From positions 1 to 17,411 of the forward strand of contig JAHBMJ010002619.1 of assembly GCA_018398765.1 (NCBI GenBank): 17,411 nucleotides of DNA, written 5' to 3'. Shown here in pieces: positions 9,504 to 17,411 of this stretch; the stretch's first letter is position 1, and each line of letters begins with the position of its first letter. The notes under the pieces were generated by a model. The model did no database searches, was not told the DNA's origin, and worked only from the letters and a program-made list of their open reading frames with translations. Source of the stretch: Chromera velia (lineage: Eukaryota > Sar > Chromeraceae). The position numbers and the translations under genes are program-made.

Positions 9504-9578
9504 TCAGTGATGGAACAGCCTCAATCCGGAGTGAGCCATGACCATCCCGTACTGGTCTGCGGCCTCGTTCACCTGCAG

Positions 9579-9618
<40 letters not shown>

Positions 9619-9675
9619 CAGACACACGAAAGACACGCGACAGACACACGTACAGACATGCGTACGGACACGCGT

Positions 9676-9751
<76 letters not shown>

Positions 9752-11752
9752 ACCAGCACAAGCAGCGTCAAGAAGCACAAAAAAGGCAAGACGGCCAAAT
9801 TCGTCTGTCCAGAAAGGAATGAAAGGAATCATGGAGTAAAATCAGAACAGACAGAGAAGGATAGACAAGAGTGACAAGAATCCAGACCATGTGTGAAGCG
9901 CAACACAACAACAGGCAAGGAACAATCAATCCCCCTAGCAATCCCCTTCCACTCCCCCCCCCCGACGTACCTGTGCATCCTGCACAGACCCTCCAGGGTG
10001 CACCACGTACTTGACACCGTATCGGTTCAGATGGTCGATGTTGTCCCTGAAGGGGAAGAAGGCGTCGGATGACACCGCTACTCCTGTGAGCGTTTTCATG
10101 TGTGCGTCCTTCTCCTCCTTCGTCAACGGTTTGGGCACTTCAGTGAGGAGCTTCTCGAAATCTACCCTCTCAAGCTCTGTCATGTCCCCCTCGATGTATC
10201 GCACACGCGCATTCACCCTCTCCTGTCTCTTCACCCCCTCCTTGAACTTCAACCCCATCACCTTGGGGTGCTGCCTCATGAACCACGTGGTAACTTTCCT
10301 TCCCGCCAACTTCACGCAGTCAACGCGCGACTGCTGCCCAGCCCCCACCCCGATCATCTGTCCGTTCAGTGCATACCCTACGGAATTTGACTGAGTGTAC
10401 TTCACAGTCACACTCGCGAGGATGAGGTCTGCCTTTGCCTCGGCAGGGAGGTCCTTGTTCTTCGTGACAACGTTCTCGAGCTTGCTCTCATCGAACAACG
10501 CCGCATTTCTCCTTTGCATGAACCCCACACCCCCGATATCACGAAACTCCAAATCTGGAGCTGCGTAGGTGGGGTCTGCCTGAAGAACGATGAAGGCGCC
10601 GTTCTTCTTTGCCTTCAAAATCTCAAGGGCGGCAGGGTCGAAACCCGGGGCAATGATGCCGTCGGAGACTTCCACCTTGAGCACCATGGCGGTGGCCTCG
10701 TCGACCTCGTCAGACAAGGCGGCAAAGTCCCCGAAGGAACAGAGCGGATCTGCGTTGCGTGCACGCACGTAGGCCTGCGCAGAGGGGGTGAGCGGCTTGT
10801 CCCCGATGTCAAACACTGCCCGCTCATGAGCTGTGAGCTCTTTGGCAATAGCAGCACCTGCCGGGGAGACGTGTTTGAAAGACGCGGCGGCGGCGCGTCC
10901 CGTGGCCTTCTTGAGCTCATGCACCAACTGCCATGCGTTGATGGCGTCGAGAAGGTTTATGTACCCAGGGGTGCCATTGAGGACAGAGAAAGGGAGGGGG
11001 TTGGACCCCAGAGAACAGAGGGACGCGGGGGCTTGTTGGGGGTTGCAACCATACTTGAGGGGTCGCATCGGAAGGTAGACGTTGGGAAAGTTCACAGGCT
11101 TGTAGTCGGGATTGTCTTGGGTCAAACTACCCGCGAAATACTTTGCGATCGCACCGTCATAGGCCGCGGTGCGCGCGTAGGCTTCTCCTGCCAGGCGCTT
11201 GCGGAGCTCGGGGGTGGTGCAACCACCGGTGGCAGTCATGGCCTCCTTGAGCATATCGTACTGGGAGGCGGAGGTGACTATGGCGACTGCCGCGTTGTTC
11301 TTGGCAGACGCCCGGATCATCGCAGGACCCCCGATGTCAATATTCTCAATGCAGGTGGGAAAGTCAGCCCCCGACCTGACTGTCTCCTCGAAGGGGTAGA
11401 GGTTGACAATGACCAGGTCTATGGGACCTATGTCGTGACTCTTCATCTCTGCTTCGTGCTTGTCATTGCCACGCACGGCAAGAATACCTCCGTGAATCTT
11501 GGGGTGGAGGGTCTTGACACGACCGTCAAAGACCTCGGGGGAGCCGGTGTAACTGGCAACCTCGGTCACCTCACATCCGGCCTCGGCGAGCTTCTTTGCG
11601 CTCCCACCGGTGGAGAGAATGTGAACGTTGAATTTCTTCAAGAAGAGGCCAATATCTTCCAACCCCGTCTTATCGAAAACGGAGATGAGAGCTCTCTCAA
11701 CCTTTCTGGTCACATTGGACCCAGAGATGGCGGCATGATGACTGTGAGACAT
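9504..11752 (-). CDS. purH: Bifunctional AICAR transformylase / IMP cyclohydrolase (ATIC, PurH)
   Basis: Complement of join(9504..9572, 9971..11752), 616 residues, close to the family's usual 590-600. It catalyses the last two steps of de novo IMP synthesis: 10-formyl-THF-dependent formylation of AICAR, then ring closure of FAICAR; normally a cytosolic dimer. The N-terminal MGS-like cyclohydrolase domain has ALISVFDKTG (21-30), ILSTGGSAKKL (45-55), DGRVKTLHPKIHGGIL (76-91) and NIDIGGPAMIRASAKN (137-152). The transformylase domain has LKYGCNPQQ (232-240), SFKHVSPAGAA (291-301) with the Lys-His pair the family uses in catalysis, CSFGDFAALSD (338-348), DGIIAPGF (364-371), KKNGAFIVLQAD (382-393) and KYTQSNSVGYALNGQ (451-465). 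Several follow the animal/fungal rather than bacterial form. Exon 1 ends VQDAQ at a CAG|GTACGT donor. The family's C-terminus is restored by the 69-bp last exon, VNEAADQYGMVMAHSGLRLFHH, in phase 0. Read through the intron, the protein would lack its conserved end. Start: ATG 11752, no competing upstream ATG. No targeting peptide is evident. Confidence 0.97.
9584..9744 (-). repeat. Microsatellite block inside the PURH intron
   Basis: On the plus strand: (CA)n at about 9584-9616, a degenerate ACACG/ACAG/CGTACG section at 9617-9685, (CA)n at about 9684-9719, and (GA)n at 9720-9744. Read in the gene's direction the order is (CT)n, (GT)n, a degenerate spacer, (GT)n, then TGTCTGCAG and the last exon. 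It occupies much of the 398-bp intron (9573-9970), and its second GT tract ends about a dozen bases before the exon. Confidence 0.95.
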
Positions 11753-12276
11753 TCTTCACTCTTTCTTTCAATGGCAGAAAGGAGACAGCAAATTAAGACT
11801 CGGGAAATCTATAAATCGACTGCGTTTCAGCTGGGTCGCCAAGCAACGAGCTTCAGCACGGGAGGCCTGTAATGTCGGGTGAGGAAGCTGAATGAATTTG
11901 CGCTGTATAAGTCACTCTGCTCGTCTGTGTATTGTTGCTTCAACTCTTCCAAGAGATGAGTTGCAATGCGTGACTTCGCGGTTTTGGCTGACGTGGATCC
12001 GCGAAACGCGTGCGTCACTGCATGCAGCTGAGCTATATGTCGATTGCGTGGTCCCGAAAAACCGCAGTCAGCATTTTCTGAAACCCCTCGATCAGGCAGA
12101 GCATTCCCCGGCCTGGCATGCGCCGGACGGATGGACGGATCGAAGGTCGATCCGGGCGTGCACGTATATATTCTAGGCAAGATGCATACTGGCCCGACAA
12201 AGGACCAGAGAGACACTAAGAGAGACAATATATTATATATATTGGTCCGGTATGCATCGATATATCATACGGGATA

Positions 12277-12294
12277 CACCCAACCAGTTGGGTG
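12277..12294. repeat. 18-bp inverted repeat CACCCAAC-CA-GTTGGGTG
   Basis: Two perfect 8-base arms separated by CA. This could be a dimeric-factor binding site or a chance cruciform in the divergent promoter; the position relative to either transcript is unknown. Confidence 0.5.
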
Positions 12295-12456
12295 AGTGCC
12301 TCGGGGGGCTATTTAGGGGTCCGCTAATTGATGCACACCATCGGGGGCTTGGGCATGTCTAAGTTGTGTGCATGCATGCTGCCATGGGGCGGGGGCCACG
12401 GCAGCGAAGTATATATGCTTTTCGGGACCGCGCGCGCGTCGTATATGCATGTGCAA

Positions 12457-12550
12457 CTCCGTGCGAGTTACTTGAGGGGCACGCATGCGCAAAGTAATTA
12501 TATATGAGGCATGTGCGATCGCGGCTCCGTGCGAGTTGCTTGAGGGGTAC
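12457..12550. repeat. 26-bp direct repeat, two copies
   Basis: Copy one spans 12457-12482 and copy two 12525-12550. They share CTCCGTGCGAGTT then CTTGAGGGG, differing at two positions (A/G and C/T). The starts are 68 bp apart, and each copy is preceded by a TATAT and CATGTGC context, so the duplicated unit may be larger and partly diverged. No coding frame explains the conservation. Confidence 0.75.
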
Positions 12551-12698
12551 ATTTTGGAACTCGGGCGACACCGACCGTGACGGAGACAGAACCGATCCCC
12601 CCCCCCCCCAAAAACGAAAAAATGCGTTATGCGAGTGCGTGCGATCTCAGGGCCTCTCGGCTGATCTCAGCAGAGCTGAGCTGCCCCCCGAGGCGACA

Positions 12699-12726
12699 CA
12701 TGCATGCAATTGCATGCATGCATGCC
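12699..12726. repeat. Perfect TGCATGCA-type palindrome
   Basis: Bases 12699-12720 are a perfect 22-bp palindrome (CATGCATGCAA followed by its reverse complement), extended rightwards by another CATGC. It lies about 270 bp upstream of ATG 12993. TGCATGCA-like words recur across the window's intergenic DNA. Confidence 0.8.
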
Positions 12727-12992
12727 GATCATGCAACGTACTTCTTGCATGCCCTAGCTATATCCTAGCTATACAGCCTCGATCGATCGCGGCCGCGGTC
12801 TGCAAAGATCCCAGCTTAATTCTTCCGGGTCTGAGAAGCAGAAAATCATTTTTGCAATCGAGTCCGAAGAAACAATCGTTTTCCTGCAATCTTCTCTCGA
12901 GCATTGCCACCAGAATCTGCAGAACAGTCACCGCTGCTCCATTTCCCATACCTTCTTGATTACTCACCGCAGCCTCCAAGCAAAGTATCACG

Positions 12993-14836
12993 ATGGTCCG
13001 CCTGTTGAGCCTTGTTGCCTTCGCTGGCGTCGCGTCAAACGGCGAAAAGATCCGAAGAAACTGGCTGCAAAGATCCCCTCTTACTCGTCCTGCTCCCGAG
13101 GCGTCCGAGATTGTTGACACTGACGCCGACACCAGCGAGGGACTCGCGCCCCTGTCCTTCGCCCAGTTCAGCGACACCGTCACTGTCGACTGCTCGACTG
13201 GGTTCATCACAACCCAGCAGTGGCAGTCCGTGACCGATAAGTCAACCAAGTACAAGAATCGCGGCGACAACAACCCCGAGCTCCTCACTGTCGATACCAA
13301 GCTCACGGAGTACGCCAACCTGCCCACTCCCACGACCGAGCAGGAGCACGACAACAGGATCGAGAAGGTCAAGGAGATCCTCCAGGTCGCAGCCTCCTGG
13401 TTCATTAGAAGGCAGGGCGTCACCAAAACTGTCTACGAGAAGACTGGCTTCGCGACCTGGACGAAGAAAACAGTCCAGAAAATCTCCAAGCGCACACCTG
13501 CCTTCCTCGCTTTGCGCGAGTGCGCTGAGGAGAAGGTCCAGGCCCTCAACATTGCCAAGGCCCAGGCCAACAACTACTTGCGATACGTTGCCGACTATCA
13601 GTTTGCCGACGGCTACATGACTGACTTGACTCAGCTGAGGAACATGAAGAAGTCGGACCGTACAACAGTGGTCCTCGGGCGCCCCCGGATCTCCTACACC
13701 GAGTTCCAGCCGTACGTTCCCCAACCCTGGGGTCTTGACTTTAACCCCTTCGAGGCCACCGCCATCGGAGAGATCCTCAACACCCCGACCAGTGCCAAGA
13801 TTCTGCACGTCGCCGGACATGGAGCTGTCCAGAACTCTGTAGACCAGACCATCTACCACAATGCGAACGAGCTGCAGGCCTACTTGAACCCCACTGGCTT
13901 GGGCGCCACCCCCGGCAATCCTGCGAACTTGCGCTCCGTGCTTCTGTACACCGGCTACACCGTCAATGACGAGATCGTGGTCGACGCCACCAGCTGGGGT
14001 AACTATGGACCCACAGACCTGGTCTACTTGGCAACCTGCTACGCAGGGTATGAGCCCTCACTTGCGAGAAGGATCTTGCAGACTGGCACTCGGTACGTGA
14101 TTGCCTTCAAGAACCCCTACACCATGGGGAACTGCAAGACGGCTTACACGTTCTACTCGAAGTGGGCGAATGAGGACACGTCGGGGTCCAATCCGGCCAT
14201 TCTGGACGTGAACAACATCCCCGCGGCATTCGATGCGATGGTGAGTCCGAAGAGAAGATGCATGACTGGGAGCTTCTTTCAGTGTGTCAATGAATGAACA
14301 GCCCCCCCTTTGCTTCCTTCCTTCTTGCTGGATTCCTTCCTCTTCTTGCTTGTTGCTGCCTTCCGTCCTTCCCTCCCTCCCTCCCCCCTTCCCTCCCTTC
14401 TTCCTTGGTTGTTTGTCTGCTTCCTTCCTTCCTTCCTTCCATCCATCCCTCTCTTCCCCAGGGCCTCACTCCCCTCCGCCCCCCTCGCTTTTTGCAGGTA
14501 CAGGCCGTCCCCAACTACTACGAGAACGGTGCCGATTGCAGCGCAGTGCTTTTCTCCAACAACATCCTGGCGAACAACAACGGACAACCCTGCATCTCTG
14601 CGATCCGCGCCAACCTCCCCAATGACGCCAACCTCCTCTGCACTCACCTCGACCGAAACCCCAACCCAGTCCCTGTCCATCCCATCGTCCCTGTGGTCAA
14701 CAACGTAGCTCCTGTCGTCAACACCGGCACCAACACCGGCACGAACCAGAACGGCTCGAACCAGAACACTGGAGATGACGATGGAACCGACTCAGAGGAG
14801 TCCGTCGACAGCAGGTTCCAGTCCACTATGATGTGA
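12993..14836 (+). CDS. Secreted CHAT/clan CD cysteine peptidase-like protein, 528 aa
   Basis: join(12993..14240, 14498..14836). Exon 1 ends GCGATG|GTGAGT in phase 0; exon 2 follows CGCTTTTTGCAG and starts VQAVPNYYENG. Residues 1-15 (MVRLLSLVAFAGVAS) look like a short signal peptide, so the protein probably enters the secretory path. Residues 35-230 are not recognised: mixed helical, charged. Residues about 250-416 resemble a CHAT domain: ILHVAGHGA (270-278) supplies the catalytic-type His276-Gly, DLVYLATCYAG (342-352) the hydrophobic strand ending in Cys349, and GTRYVIAFKNPY (365-376) plus AYTFYSKW (384-391) and AAFDAM match the segment where CHAT proteins read GA..vi...W, a...FY, eA...A. After it comes a Cys-containing region (430-465) and an Asn/Gly/Thr-rich then acidic tail (NTGTNTGT, 491-498; GDDDGTDSEE, 508-517). 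Activity is inferred from the dyad; substrate unknown. GC-rich third positions and no internal stops support coding. Confidence 0.85.
14373..14450 (+). repeat. Degenerate (TTCC)n/(CCCT)n tract in the CHAT-gene intron
   Basis: The 257-bp intron (14241-14497) is almost wholly pyrimidine-rich on the coding strand, with tandem TTCC, CCTCCCTC and CCATCCAT units before CTTTTTGCAG. It acts as, or overlaps, an unusually long polypyrimidine tract. Confidence 0.8.
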
Positions 14837-15700
14837 GAGAGAGAGAGAGGAGAGAGAGAGTCTCAGAGAGAGATGGAGGAAAGACCCGAGTTGGCTCTCG
14901 GGAGAAAAATCGCTGTATTTCTCTCTTTCTTCTCCTTTACTTTCCTCTTTTCAATGAAATGATATTGGTCTGTCCGAACGACTTGCTTGCAAGAGCCGGG
15001 CCGACCGCTAACGAACAAAAACGAAAGGCGAGCTAAGACAGTGGAGGGAGAGGGGGGCACGGGGGATGCATGCATGCAGAGAGTGAGAGCCTCCATCGAT
15101 CAGAGCGCGTGCATGAGAAGAAAACAAAAGAACGAAACGGAAAACGATTGCAAGGCCTTTATTTTGTTTGAATGGATCGAAAGCTGGCCGTGTACGTTGT
15201 GTCGACTGGAAGAGGAACGACAGAGAAGACAGGATGCAACAGCGGCTTCCAAATTCTGCACTACTTCCAGGCACCCATTCACGCCGAACGGTCGACAAAA
15301 TGGTATGTCAATCAACTGCAAACGCCTTCAATGAACACAAATGCATGCTCATATCTTCTTGAAAAGTTCAATGAAACCAAGAGTCAACCAACGTCAATCT
15401 GTAAACGGAAACAAACCGATGGTCAGCAAGTTGATTGACATGTTCGCCGTGCTTTTGTGATTCACATGATTGACAAAGACCCCATGGAAATCTGATCAAT
15501 TCTTTCGACGCATACACCAAACTTCGATCAACAAGTGGGGCAGTAAATTAATGAACGTCTCGAAAGGTCAAAGAATCAATCGATCAATCAAGTTGATTCA
15601 CACGCCGTCGCTGATGCTGGTAAAAACGGAACTACCTGCATGGAAACATTGCACCTCAAATGACGACTGATGACATGCAAATGGAGATGCAACTCAATAT
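14837..15700. other. Non-coding stretch after the CHAT-like gene
   Basis: Bases 14836-14874 are an imperfect (GA)n microsatellite just after the stop codon. A pyrimidine-rich stretch follows near 14915-14955, then GCATGCATGCA at 15066-15076. From about 15420 to 15605 the words TTGATT/AATCAA/GATCAA recur many times (for example CAATCGATCAATCAAGTTGA, 15575-15594). An 88-residue frame from ATG 15172 is open but has no recognisable features. No AATAAA is seen close to the gene's stop codon. Confidence 0.4.
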
Positions 15701-16009
15701 GAAAAAAAAACTTGAGCAAAGAATGTTGGAATAATGTCATATTCCTAGGTTGTATTCATAACAGTCTTTAAGTCCAACTTTGGATTCGGAGATTCACTTA
15801 CATAACAGACGGTCAAAACGTTGGTAAACGTTATAATATATAGTACGTCTCTGTCTAGCCTGAGGTTTCTGTAACTCCATCTAGGCGTGGTTTCAATATG
15901 TATTATATTTTCTGCATGAATTTTAAGTTCATATATATATATATATATATAATATAAATATATAATTAATATAATTTAATTAACTTCATATTATACTGTG
16001 CTGTTAGGA

Positions 16010-16060
16010 GTAACCAACTTAGTTTGGTTACCCAGGCGGCCGTTAGACCGCTTGGTAACC
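16010..16060. repeat. Two overlapping, mutually exclusive hairpins
   Basis: GTAACCAA (16010-16017) pairs perfectly with TTGGTTAC (16024-16031) over a 6-base loop. The same GGTTACC (16026-16032) can instead pair with GGTAACC (16054-16060), extended by AGGCGG against CCGCTT with one G-T pair and a bulged C, around the loop CCGTTAGA. It is a GC-richer patch inside AT-rich DNA. Confidence 0.7.
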
Positions 16061-16147
16061 ATTTTCATAGTTATGGTAATTATGCAGAGTCACATTGATT
16101 ACCGCTAGGGTTGGACACTAAAGTTTTTTTTATAATATAGTTTGCTT

Positions 16148-16183
16148 ACAAAACTTTAAACTTTAACTTTAAAACTTTAAAAG
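16148..16183. repeat. Tandem AAACTTTA words
   Basis: The motif AACTTTAA repeats about four times with 6-11 base periodicity. It is an AT-rich low-complexity repeat within the island. Confidence 0.6.
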
Positions 16184-17018
16184 TAAACATGCAACCAGAC
16201 ATGCAAAAGCTCATTTAAAAGACATTGCTAGAGAAGTTGGTTTCATTTATATTATTGCAGACAAAATTGATGCTTTATAAATTACTAGATATACTGTAGT
16301 TATGCAAAAGTTTTTTAAATTTGAAAACGATATATGTAATGTATTACTATATTAATTACAATTCTCACAAAGATTCCTAGAAACAACGTTAATATAAATC
16401 TAGATATAAATTTAAACAACCGGTAACTTTGGTCCTCTGGATGAAAAGGAATTCCTGCGTTGCATACCTGATCTGAAATCCATTGATTCTAATGATTGCG
16501 AGTGTTTACTTCCCGATGCAAGTACATCCGAACTTTTGATCCGTGATGTCATCCGATCACTTTTCTTCCGATGCTAGATCCGATCGATCTCGCTGATGAT
16601 TATTTTTAATGTGAACATAAATTTCAACTTAAAGAGACTAAGCTTGTGCCATCTTCTATGTAGGCTAGTTGATTAGTTTAGTTATGAGTCTAACTTATAA
16701 CTAACTTATTAATCAAAGGTCTACAAAAAAAAAACTCTGCCGTCTCCGTCTGTTTCTCTTCCAAGCATCACTCTGCTGGGCCGGTTCCTGTATCCGCTTG
16801 CCACTCTCTTTGCTCCCGGAAGGAGTGCGGGGGCGCGGAAGCGTGGACACCGGTGGGGGGAGCGAAAGGACCTGCTGAACCCAGCGACGTGAGCAACCGA
16901 TACGCGGCCACGCAGGGCCGAACGTATACGCATCACTCAGATTGAGCACAGAATTCCTCGTTGCTGCTTTTATCTCCATTGAACAAACCCATCGAGACTT
17001 GGCAAGGGAGCAGCACCT

Positions 17019-17411
17019 ATGTCGCAGTCTCCTGAATACAAGCAATCTTCTCCTTCCCCGTCTCGACATGACCTCTCTGATAAGAGAGCTGGACCGTCTC
17101 CTCCTCCGTCTTCAACATCTCCTACTCCTCCGTCTTCAACCACTGACTGCCATCGCCCAGGACGTCGAAAAACATCAAAAAGCCAGTCAAAGAGTAAGGC
17201 AGATGGCACCAGCAAAGTGGGCCTGTCCACAGCCAAAGGAGCCCCCCTGAGCGGGGCAGCTAACTCTCCACCACCATGTGCATCCCTCTGCAGGTCCACC
17301 TCTCAGCCAGATGGGCCCCCCGACGAGACGGACGAAAACTACCCCGCCCTTCCCACGGCAGGGAGGGCGTGGGAAGCGACAACAGCTGGGCTCTCTCCAC
17401 CCAGCCAGCCA
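17019..17411 (+). CDS. Ser/Pro-rich protein, N-terminal part (runs off window)
   Basis: From ATG 17019 (MSQSPEYKQSSPSPSRHDLS) the frame stays open for 131 codons to the last base. An in-frame TGA lies at about 16980, so ATG 17019 is the first start unless an upstream exon is spliced in. The visible part is low-complexity: Ser/Pro-rich (17043-17140), then basic and Ser-rich (GRRKTSKSQSKSKADG), then DETDENYPALPTAGRAWE. The last phrase recalls the (F/Y)PALP...W linear motif seen in some eukaryotic RNA-associated proteins, a weak hint only. It is probably disordered and perhaps nuclear. A competing Leu-rich frame (about 17066-17250, from the ATG of MTSLIRELDRLLLRL) stops inside the window, which is why I prefer this one. 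The 280 bp before the ATG show no clear promoter element. Confidence 0.5.
   Translation, partial: MSQSPEYKQSSPSPSRHDLSDKRAGPSPPPSSTSPTPPSSTTDCHRPGRRKTSKSQSKSKADGTSKVGLSTAKGAPLSGAANSPPPCASLCRSTSQPDGPPDETDENYPALPTAGRAWEATTAGLSPPSQP

Larger units (their letters stand above)
11753..12992. promoter_or_regulatory. Divergent promoter region between PURH and the CHAT-like gene
   Basis: The two genes point away from each other across 1,240 bp. The right half is dense in structured words: TATATA runs near 12165, 12230-12262 and 12500; TGCATGC words at about 12019, 12371, 12447 and 12699-12726; the repeats listed separately; a CG-rich GATCGATCGCGGCCGCGG stretch at 12780-12797; and a C(11-12) run near 12598. 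No clear TATA box at a conventional distance can be assigned to either gene. Open frames here are short, palindrome-driven and unconvincing. Confidence 0.5.
15700..16735. other. AT-rich island, about 1 kb
   Basis: Strongly AT-rich, with sharp change of composition at both sides. It contains (AT)10 at 15931-15950, AACTTTAA-type tandem words at 16148-16183, nested hairpins at 16010-16060, and CCGATGC/CCGATC words near 16513-16590. The only coding-like trace is 16185-16280, 31 codons (KHATRHAKAHLKDIAREVGF onwards) ending in TAA, which could be a decayed gene fragment or chance. No terminal inverted repeats or transposase are visible. Confidence 0.5.

Noticed and set aside
9499-9839. Frames of poly Cys-Val and poly Thr-His
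   Set aside because: These are translations of the (CA)n and (GA)n microsatellites; only the last 22 codons of one (9504-9572) are real, as the PURH terminal exon.
10514-11872. 452-residue open frame on the plus strand
   Set aside because: It lies exactly antisense to the well-supported PURH exon; long antisense frames are expected opposite GC-rich codons, and the composition matches no protein family.
13242-13859. 205-residue reverse-strand frame (Gly/Val/Leu-rich) and a 222-residue frame at 12758-13426
   Set aside because: Both are shadows of the CHAT-like gene's first exon and promoter; the plus frame has the motifs and splice sites.
1-17411. tRNA, rRNA or CRISPR arrays
   Set aside because: No GTTCRANNC T-loop within a cloverleaf, no rRNA-like conserved blocks and no regularly spaced direct repeats with unique spacers were found by eye.

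Overview
The window looks like nuclear DNA from a free-living unicellular eukaryote, probably a microalga or related protist. Genes are split by introns of about 250-500 bp with GT...AG borders and matching phases. They lie far apart on both strands, separated by long stretches rich in (CA)n, (GA)n and TGCATGCA-type palindromes and by several AT-rich islands. No bacterial signals (operons, Shine-Dalgarno sites) are seen. The one gene that can be named firmly is a eukaryote-type bifunctional PURH/ATIC of de novo purine synthesis, which argues against a purine-auxotrophic parasite such as an apicomplexan. The abundance of TGCATGCA would fit an alveolate (for example a chromerid alga), but this is only a guess.

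Layout. 1-1663 (+): the last three exons of an unrecognised gene, the upstream intron ending in a long (CT)n(GT)n tract. 1664-3263: mostly non-coding and AT-rich, with one weak spliced candidate at 2573-2977. 3264-4163 (-) and 4819-5721 (+): a divergent pair of single-exon genes for small proteins, each with an N-terminal hydrophobic signal or anchor. The second has a 13-residue proline-rich repeat and a C-terminal domain weakly resembling the DUF1566/Lcl family. 6090-6647 (+): the 3' exons of another unrecognised gene. 6648-9503: about 2.9 kb with no convincing gene. 9504-11752 (-): PURH/ATIC in two exons, the last only 69 bp and hidden behind an intron full of microsatellites. 11753-12992: a divergent promoter region with a perfect 22-bp palindrome, a 26-bp direct repeat and an 18-bp inverted repeat. 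12993-14836 (+): a two-exon gene for a 528-residue, apparently secreted protein carrying the His-Gly and Cys motifs of a CHAT/clan CD (caspase-like) cysteine peptidase. 14837-17018: non-coding, with a roughly 1-kb AT-rich island containing nested hairpins. 17019-17411 (+): the start of a Ser/Pro-rich gene that runs off the right edge.

No pathway links these genes. The points most worth following are the secreted CHAT-like protein, the repeated (CT)n-(GT)n-AG arrangement at two 3' splice sites, and the divergent pair of membrane or secreted orphan proteins.
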